DNA of 64,000 nucleotides from NCBI GenBank assembly GCA_964636125.1, contig CAZWPX010000011.1, forward strand, positions 1-64,000, given 5' to 3'. The translations under genes and the position numbers were made by a program. Positions 58,569 to 64,000 of the stretch are shown here, one piece after another. Source of the stretch: CAJINA01 sp964636125. GTDB taxonomy: Bacteria > Desulfobacterota > Desulfobacteria > Desulfobacterales > CAJINA01. Every line of letters begins with the position of its first letter. The first letter of the stretch is position 1. Below the pieces are notes generated by a model. The model saw only the letters and a list, made by a program, of their open reading frames with translations, had not been told where the DNA came from and ran no database searches.

Positions 58569-60146
58569 GTGAACTCTCCGAGACCCGAAAACGAGCAGGT
58601 CGCCCGGGCGGCCGGGATTGTGGGCGGTGCCACATTCTTGAGCCGGATTCTGGGTTATGTCCGCGACGCGGTCATTGCCTGGCTATTCGGCGCCAGTGCC
58701 AGCGCCGATGCCTTTTTCGTAGCCTTCAGAATTCCCAACCTGCTGCGTCGCATGTTTGCCGAGGGCAGTCTGGGCGTGGCGTTTGTGCCTGTTTTTACCG
58801 AAACCCTCCAGCGGGAAGGTAAGGCGGAAGCTCTGAAGCTTGCCCGGGCGACACTGCTGGGACTGGCCCTTCTGCTCGGTATGCTCACCGTGGCCGGGGT
58901 CTGGTTTGCACCGGAAATAGTGCGGATTGTGGGACCGGGGTTTGGCGATAACCCGACTCTTTTTGCACTGACCGCGCAGCTGACCCGGATCATGTTCCCC
59001 TATATCCTGTTTGTGGGACTGGTGGCTGTGAGTATGGCGATTTTGAATGTGTTTGGCCATTTTGCAGCACCGGCTCTCTCTCCGGTATTGTTGAACCTGT
59101 CCGTAATCGGTGCGGCTCTGCTCAGCGCACCTCATTTAGAACAGCCGGTCGTGGGGCTGGCCTTGGGCGTTCTGGTTGGTGGGATCCTGCAGCTGCTTCT
59201 GCAGGTCCCGTTCCTGTATCATTTCGGCCTTGATCTGGGCCGGGGGATTACAGTTTACCACCCGGGTTTGAAGAAAATCGGCAGGCTGATGCTGCCGACG
59301 CTTTTTGGGGCCACTGTTTACCAGATCAACATTTTGATCAATACCCAATTGGCGACCCTGCTGTCCCAGGGGAGTGTCTCATACCTTTATTATGCCGACC
59401 GACTGGTTCAGTTCCCCCTGGGTATCGTGGGCATGGCCACGGCCACGGCGCTGTTGCCCAGTTTGTCCCGACAGGCGGCGGCTGGTGATCTGGCGGCTGT
59501 AAAGCACTCCTTCGGGTCTGCTGTTAAACTGGTTTTGTTTATCACCATACCGGCCATGTTCGGATTGATTTTTTTACGGGACCCGATTGTGTTCCTGCTG
59601 TTCAAGCGCGGCGCGTTCGGCCTGGAGGCCGTTCGATTAACGGCGGCGGCACTTTTATACTATGCCTGCGGCCTGTGGGCGTTTACAATGGCGCGGCTGG
59701 CAGCCCAGACCTTTTTTGCGCTCCAGGATACGCGCACACCGGTCTGGACTGCCGTAGCCAGCATCGGGGTGAACGTTGCCTGCGGCCTGGTTCTCATGCG
59801 CAGCATGGGACACGTGGGGTTGGCCCTGGCCACCACCCTGGCCTCGGCGGTGAATGCCATCCTGCTCTTAGGGGCCTTGCGGGCCCGGCTCGGCCCCCTG
59901 GACATGACCGGTATCTGTGCGGCCGCCGGCAGGGCGACGGCTTGTTCCCTGGCCATGTGCGTTGGTCTTTACCTGCTGCGGCCGCGGGTCGGTGCAGGTG
60001 AGACCGCGGTGGTTTTCCCGGTGGCAATCGGGCTTGCTCTTGCCATCGTAGCTGGCCTGATTCTCTATTTCGCACTGTCGTGGGTGGTCCGTTCCGCAGA
60101 GTTAAAGGCGCTGATCAAGATCATAGGCAACCGGCGGAACCCGTAA
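58569..60146 (+). CDS. murJ: MurJ, lipid II flippase
   Basis: About 525 residues from the GTG at 58569 (V-NSPRPENEQ). It has the MurJ/MviN pattern with GIVGGATFLSRILGYVRD, DAFFVAFRIPNLLRRMFAEG and GSLGVAFVPVF, and 14 predicted helices. It flips lipid II across the inner membrane. The frame is open from 58494, but neither start has a good ribosome binding site. The start is uncertain. It is divergent from rpsT. Confidence 0.92.
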   Translation: MNSPRPENEQVARAAGIVGGATFLSRILGYVRDAVIAWLFGASASADAFFVAFRIPNLLRRMFAEGSLGVAFVPVFTETLQREGKAEALKLARATLLGLALLLGMLTVAGVWFAPEIVRIVGPGFGDNPTLFALTAQLTRIMFPYILFVGLVAVSMAILNVFGHFAAPALSPVLLNLSVIGAALLSAPHLEQPVVGLALGVLVGGILQLLLQVPFLYHFGLDLGRGITVYHPGLKKIGRLMLPTLFGATVYQINILINTQLATLLSQGSVSYLYYADRLVQFPLGIVGMATATALLPSLSRQAAAGDLAAVKHSFGSAVKLVLFITIPAMFGLIFLRDPIVFLLFKRGAFGLEAVRLTAAALLYYACGLWAFTMARLAAQTFFALQDTRTPVWTAVASIGVNVACGLVLMRSMGHVGLALATTLASAVNAILLLGALRARLGPLDMTGICAAAGRATACSLAMCVGLYLLRPRVGAGETAVVFPVAIGLALAIVAGLILYFALSWVVRSAELKALIKIIGNRRNP

Positions 60147-60180
60147 CTTTTGTTTTGCATGGTCAGGTAAAAACTGTTAA

Positions 60181-60549
60181 GTGTCGCCCACGCAGCTTCT
60201 CTTGACTCAGGCTGGATTCAAAGTGAGTAATGGTCATAAAATCCTGCTGGCGCTTGTCGCCCTGGTCCTCTTCAATATTCTGCTGGTTATCATCTTCGGT
60301 GATCGTGGACTGGTGGAAGTAAACCGTCTGCAGCAGGCGCGGGAGCGACTGCAGCAGGAGAACAGGCAATTGCAGGACAAGAACCTGTCACTGCGCCGGG
60401 AGATTGAGCGCCTCAAAACGGACCCCGCCTACATCGAACATGTGGCCCGGCAGGAGCTGGGCATGATTGGCAGGGATGAGGTGATCGTAAGGTTCGACCT
60501 GCCGGAAACCAGGTCGGCCAGGCCGGCCGCAAAGGAAAAACAGCCATGA
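60181..60549 (+). CDS. FtsB/DivIC-like septum formation initiator
   Basis: A 122-residue membrane protein with one helix (about residues 20-38), a coiled coil (about 45-83) and the family tail YIEHVARQELGMIGRDEVIVRF. In other bacteria FtsB joins FtsL and FtsQ at the divisome. GTG 60181 and GTG 60223 (MSNGHK) are both possible starts, and neither has a strong ribosome binding site. It overlaps the next gene by 4 nt. Confidence 0.82.
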   Translation: MSPTQLLLTQAGFKVSNGHKILLALVALVLFNILLVIIFGDRGLVEVNRLQQARERLQQENRQLQDKNLSLRREIERLKTDPAYIEHVARQELGMIGRDEVIVRFDLPETRSARPAAKEKQP

Positions 60550-60821
60550 CAGCAGACCAACCTTTTTATACGGTTACCATGGCCCGGGTTCATGCCGACC
60601 AGGGTAATGTTGAAGAAGCCCGGCGTGTCTATCGCTACCTGCTCGAGAAGGAACCGGGACGCCCGGACCTGGTGGCGGCCCTGGAAGCGCTTCCTGCCCG
60701 CGGGCGCGGCGCGCAGATCGAAGACCTGCAGCCCCTCTTCAGGCAGTGGCTGGATCTGGTAATGCGGTACAACCGGGTGAAGAAACTGAACAAATTAAAA
60801 GAACTCTACAGAGGAAAGTGA
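60546..60821 (+). CDS. Small TPR-like protein
   Basis: A 91-residue protein with one TPR-like hairpin (MARVHADQGNVEEARRVYRYLL, about 11-32), then a second helical pair. I do not know its function. It is translationally coupled to the ftsB-like gene (ATGA overlap) and precedes gmd by 1 nt. Confidence 0.6.
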   Translation: MTADQPFYTVTMARVHADQGNVEEARRVYRYLLEKEPGRPDLVAALEALPARGRGAQIEDLQPLFRQWLDLVMRYNRVKKLNKLKELYRGK

Positions 60822-60822
60822 C

Positions 60823-61908
60823 ATGTCAAAAAAAACAGCCCTGATCACCGGGATAACCGGCCAGGATGGGGCCTACCTGGCTGAGTTTTTGTTGAAAAAA
60901 GGCTATGAAGTGCATGGGATCAAGCGCCGGGCATCCCTGTTCAACACGGATCGGGTGGATCACCTGTATAAAGATCCCCACGAAACCGGGGTGAACTTTT
61001 TCATGCACTACGGGGATCTCACCGATTCCACCAACCTGATCCGGATTGTACAGGAGGTACAGCCCGACGAGGTTTACAACCTGGCGGCCCAGAGCCACGT
61101 CCAGGTCTCCTTTGAATCCCCGGAATACACGGCCAATACCGACGGCCTGGGGGCCCTTCGGATTTTGGAAGCCATCCGGATTCTGGGCCTTGAGAAGCAG
61201 ACCCGCTTTTACCAGGCCTCCACGTCCGAGCTGTACGGCAAGGTGCAGGAGATTCCCCAGACGGAGACGACGCCTTTTTACCCCCGGTCGCCCTATGCCG
61301 TATCCAAACTGTTCGCCTATTGGATCACAATCAATTACCGGGAGGCCTATGGCCTGTTTGCCTGTAACGGGATCCTTTTTAACCACGAATCTCCGGTGCG
61401 CGGAGAAACCTTTGTGACCCGCAAAATCACCCGCGCCCTGGCCCGCATCAAACTTGGCCTCCAGGATTGCCTGTATCTGGGGAACCTGGATGCCAAAAGA
61501 GACTGGGGGCACGCCAGGGATTACGTGGAGATGATGTGGCTCATGCTCCAGCAAGACGCGCCGGACGATTTTGTGATCGCCACCGGTGTCCAGCACAGCG
61601 TCAGGGAGTTCGTGGAAACAGCCGCCGGGGAACTCGGCCTGCCCCTGGCGTGGAGCGGGCAGGGGGCCCAGACCCAGGGCATCTCAGGCGGACGCGCAAT
61701 TGTCAGGGTGGACCCGCGCTATTTTCGGCCGACCGAGGTGGAGACCCTGCTTGGTGATCCGGCCAGGGCCAAGGCCAGACTGGGCTGGGAACCCAGGATT
61801 ACATTCCGGGAACTGGTAACCGAGATGGTTAAAGTCGACCTGGAAGAGGCCCGCCGGGATGCCCTCTGCCAGCAGGAGGGTTTTGAAATCAAGGATTATT
61901 ACGAGTAG
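60823..61908 (+). CDS. gmd: GDP-mannose 4,6-dehydratase
   Basis: A 361-residue extended short-chain dehydrogenase. The NAD-binding motif is TGITGQDGAYLAEFLL. The active site shows STSELYGKVQE and YAVSKLFAYW with the Tyr-x3-Lys pair. It turns GDP-D-mannose into GDP-4-keto-6-deoxy-D-mannose, precursor of GDP-L-fucose and others. AGAGGAAAG precedes the ATG. Confidence 0.96.
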   Translation: MSKKTALITGITGQDGAYLAEFLLKKGYEVHGIKRRASLFNTDRVDHLYKDPHETGVNFFMHYGDLTDSTNLIRIVQEVQPDEVYNLAAQSHVQVSFESPEYTANTDGLGALRILEAIRILGLEKQTRFYQASTSELYGKVQEIPQTETTPFYPRSPYAVSKLFAYWITINYREAYGLFACNGILFNHESPVRGETFVTRKITRALARIKLGLQDCLYLGNLDAKRDWGHARDYVEMMWLMLQQDAPDDFVIATGVQHSVREFVETAAGELGLPLAWSGQGAQTQGISGGRAIVRVDPRYFRPTEVETLLGDPARAKARLGWEPRITFRELVTEMVKVDLEEARRDALCQQEGFEIKDYYE

Positions 61909-61915
61909 GCAGATT

Positions 61916-63040
61916 ATGTTGAAGACCAGTGACAGGATATTCGTGGCCGGCCATAACGGGATGGTGGGGTCCGCCCTGGTGCGGAAACTGCAGCGTGAGG
62001 GATTTGAAAACATCATTACCCGTACCCGGCAGGCTCTCGACCTGGTTGACCAGCAGGCGGTGCGGCAGTTTTTTTCAACTGAGAAGATCGATGCCGTATT
62101 TCTGGCGGCTGCCCGGGTGGGGGGGGTGCATGCCAATAATACATTCCGGGCCGATTTTATCTATCAGAACCTGATGATCGAGGCCAATGTGATCCACCAG
62201 GCCTTTGAAGCCGGGGTCCGGCAGCTGCTGTTTTTGGGCAGTTCCTGTATATACCCCCGCCTGGCTGCCCAACCCATGGGTGAGGAGGCCCTGCTCACCG
62301 GCCCTCTGGAACCCACCAATGAACCCTATGCCGTGGCCAAGATCAGCGGAATCAAATTATGCGAAGCTTACAACGCCCAGTATGGGACAGGCTTTCGCTC
62401 GGTGATGCCCACCAACCTGTTCGGGCCCAATGATAATTATGATCTTGAACAGTCGCATGTGCTGCCGGCCATTATCCGGAAACTGCACCTGGCCAGGCTG
62501 GCTGGGCAGGGAGACGTTGGGGCGCTCTTGGCAGACCAACAGCGGTACGGGCCGATTCCAGGGGATGTGCGGGCTTGCCTTGATGCTATTTTAGTGGATA
62601 GGGGCCATGGGGCTATTTTTGATACCCAGGTTGATGCCCGGCCGGTGCAACCCGGGATGGTGATGTGGGGGTCGGGCAAACCCCTCCGGGAATTTCTGCA
62701 CGTGGAGGATATGGCCGCAGCCTGCCTGTTTGTCATGCAGCTTGACGACGCGGTGTTTCAGAAGATGAGGGTGGAGTCGGGGGTCTCTTTTTTAAACATC
62801 GGTTCGGGACGTGAAATCTCTATCCGGGAGTTGGTCGCACTGGTAGCCGGCATCGTCGGGTATGCGGGTGAGGCCCTCTGGGATGCCGCCCGGCCGGATG
62901 GGTCACCGCGTAAATTGATGGACATCTCCCGGTTAAAACAGCTTGGATGGCAGCAAACCCTATCCCTTGAAGCTGGCATTCGTCTGGTTTATGAGGAGTA
63001 TAGCAAGCGCACCGATACACCCACCGAAGGTGAAGCCTGA
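61916..63040 (+). CDS. fcl: GDP-L-fucose synthase
   Basis: A 374-residue epimerase/reductase acting after Gmd. The N-terminal motif is FVAGHNGMVGSALVR. The active site has FLGSSCIYPRLA and YAVAKISGIKLCEAYN. An insert of about 50 residues (about 182-235) between HLARLA and VMWGSGKPLREFLH makes it longer than E. coli Fcl (321). Long forms are also known. ATG 61916 starts 7 nt after gmd. The product would go into O-antigen or exopolysaccharide. Confidence 0.93.
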   Translation: MLKTSDRIFVAGHNGMVGSALVRKLQREGFENIITRTRQALDLVDQQAVRQFFSTEKIDAVFLAAARVGGVHANNTFRADFIYQNLMIEANVIHQAFEAGVRQLLFLGSSCIYPRLAAQPMGEEALLTGPLEPTNEPYAVAKISGIKLCEAYNAQYGTGFRSVMPTNLFGPNDNYDLEQSHVLPAIIRKLHLARLAGQGDVGALLADQQRYGPIPGDVRACLDAILVDRGHGAIFDTQVDARPVQPGMVMWGSGKPLREFLHVEDMAAACLFVMQLDDAVFQKMRVESGVSFLNIGSGREISIRELVALVAGIVGYAGEALWDAARPDGSPRKLMDISRLKQLGWQQTLSLEAGIRLVYEEYSKRTDTPTEGEA

Positions 63041-63098
63041 TCAAAGTGTGAACGACGACAGTGATTCTAAATCAAGCCTGCCAGGCAGGCGGGTATGC
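63041..63098. terminator. Convergent spacer with short hairpin
   Basis: GCCTGCCAGGCAGGC (63076-63090) is a compact inverted repeat between convergent genes. On the minus strand it is followed by TTGATTT, so it may weakly end the MORN gene transcript. Confidence 0.4.
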
Positions 63099-64000
63099 TC
63101 ACATCCGACAGCCTTCACCCTGCAGCTTAAAGTGGATTTTGGAGCGCGGGGCATCCTTGTCCAGCATGACGGTCTGGGAGATCTTCTTCTGGCTCTGGGG
63201 GGGCAGGGACTGGTCTCCGGACCAGGCGACCACCTGGGTATAATATTCTCCAGCCTGGATAAAGCCTTTGAAATCCAGAGCGCAAGCTGAATTGTTTTCT
63301 ATTTCCAGATTAACCGTCAGTTTACCGGCCGATTTATCCGATTCTGCGGCGACAATTTTCACACTGCACGTGCCAACTGGATTAATGGGGCCGACTGCAA
63401 GCAGGGGAACATTTTCCCAGGTCTTGAATTTTCGGCCGTCCAGCAAGAGCAGGTTTTGAACCGAGAGCAAAAAGGGCCCGCCGGCAGTGGTTCCCGAGGC
63501 TTCTGTTACTTTAAGGCTCTCCTCGCCGGTGGCGGGCCCAGATGTCTCTTCGGTCAGGTCTCCACCCAATGCAGCCAACTGTTTCTCAAGGTCGGCATCC
63601 GCGCTTGCGGCATCCGCTGCGGCGGTTGTGGCGATTGTTTCCGGCGGTGTCGCAGCCGGGGTGGTGTCCACGGTCACTGTGTTGACGGAGGCAGACTGCT
63701 TTTGCGGGGGGGCAAGAAATATTTCTATTTCAGACGCCTCCATTTTCTGGACGAGCTTTCCATTTTCCCACAGCCCGATGCTCTGCCTGCCATCCGGAAA
63801 GGCGTATATACCGTAGCCCGACTTTTTTCCATTTTCCCACTCACCGGTGTAGCTCGCCCCGTTGGGCCACGTGTAGGTGCCCAGTCCGTTGCGCTTGTCA
63901 TTTTTAAAAGCCCCGATGTAGGCCTTGCCGTCTGCCCAGAGATAGGTTCCCTGGCCATGGAACTTGCCGTTTAAAAACCCCCCGGTATATTTACCGCCGT
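63099..64000 (-). CDS. MORN-repeat protein with C-terminal beta-rich domain (5' end outside the window)
   Basis: The frame is open from the window edge to 63099, 300 codons. The first 85 residues hold three or four MORN repeats of the type YTGEWENGKKSGYGIY and YIGAFKNDKRNGLGTY. A Thr/Ala-rich linker follows and then a domain with VQNLLLLDGRKFKTW and a pattern of conserved Cys (Cys in GTCSVKI, SACALDF and GEGCRM). An internal ATG at 63743 is not the true start. MORN repeats in bacteria are often linked to membrane or surface proteins. The function is unknown. Confidence 0.75.
   Translation of the reverse strand, partial: GGKYTGGFLNGKFHGQGTYLWADGKAYIGAFKNDKRNGLGTYTWPNGASYTGEWENGKKSGYGIYAFPDGRQSIGLWENGKLVQKMEASEIEIFLAPPQKQSASVNTVTVDTTPAATPPETIATTAAADAASADADLEKQLAALGGDLTEETSGPATGEESLKVTEASGTTAGGPFLLSVQNLLLLDGRKFKTWENVPLLAVGPINPVGTCSVKIVAAESDKSAGKLTVNLEIENNSACALDFKGFIQAGEYYTQVVAWSGDQSLPPQSQKKISQTVMLDKDAPRSKIHFKLQGEGCRM

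Overview
The window looks like chromosomal core and semi-core DNA of a Gram-negative bacterium, most likely a Desulfobacterota (deltaproteobacterial) anaerobe. This rests on a complete Tol-Pal system, LptE, a Bam/Lpt-type envelope context, a b558-type succinate dehydrogenase/fumarate reductase start, class 1B dihydroorotate dehydrogenase, citramalate synthase, the DUF134-Mrp pair, LarE and a corrinoid-type URO-D protein. The taxonomic call is inference from gene content and recall of synteny. I saw no tRNA, rRNA, CRISPR array, IS element or prophage.

Layout. 1-827: start of a minus-strand sdhC/frdC-like gene and an HD nucleotidase. 1268-12627: a long plus-strand run with tolQ-tolR-tolA-tolB-pal-cpoB, ruvC-ruvA-ruvB, then an L,D-transpeptidase-fold protein, a single-pass coiled-coil protein and an M99 (Csd4-like) carboxypeptidase, followed by a bactofilin at 12761. 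The last four resemble the epsilonproteobacterial helical-shape genes (Csd6, a membrane scaffold, Csd4, CcmA). 13353-14232: rplM-rpsI with promoter and terminator. 14346-20589: a five-gene oligopeptide/dipeptide ABC importer (minus). 20742-22094: a membrane protein with a histone-H1-like basic tail. 22253-25005: larE, DUF523, DUF134 and Mrp (plus). 25176-30388: a minus-strand cluster of acyl-CoA ligase, a kinase-like DUF protein, a class III aminotransferase, a small secreted protein and an isochorismatase-fold hydrolase. 30766-36612: URO-D-family protein, hemL, a DUF2889-like gene, pyrD, a TPR protein and a chalcone-isomerase-like protein.

36791-45226 (minus) is a complete branched-chain amino acid operon transcribed ilvD-ilvB-ilvN-ilvC-cimA-leuA. 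In front of ilvD lie a sigma70 promoter, a 32-residue leader ORF with 15 Ile/Leu/Val residues, a pause hairpin and a strong intrinsic terminator. This is a classical translation-coupled attenuator that is not covered by ordinary gene calling, and I consider it the best discovery in the window. CimA implies that isoleucine is made from pyruvate, and the KARI is of the fungal-like type.

45483-54686 (minus): topA, dprA, secF, secD, yajC, a LysM-like membrane protein and RNase G. 55041-58168 (plus): leuS-lptE, whose stop codon interlocks with that of the convergent rpsT. 58569-63040 (plus): murJ, a ftsB-like gene, a 91-residue TPR-like gene, gmd and fcl (GDP-L-fucose synthesis). 63099-64000 (minus): a MORN-repeat protein cut by the window edge.
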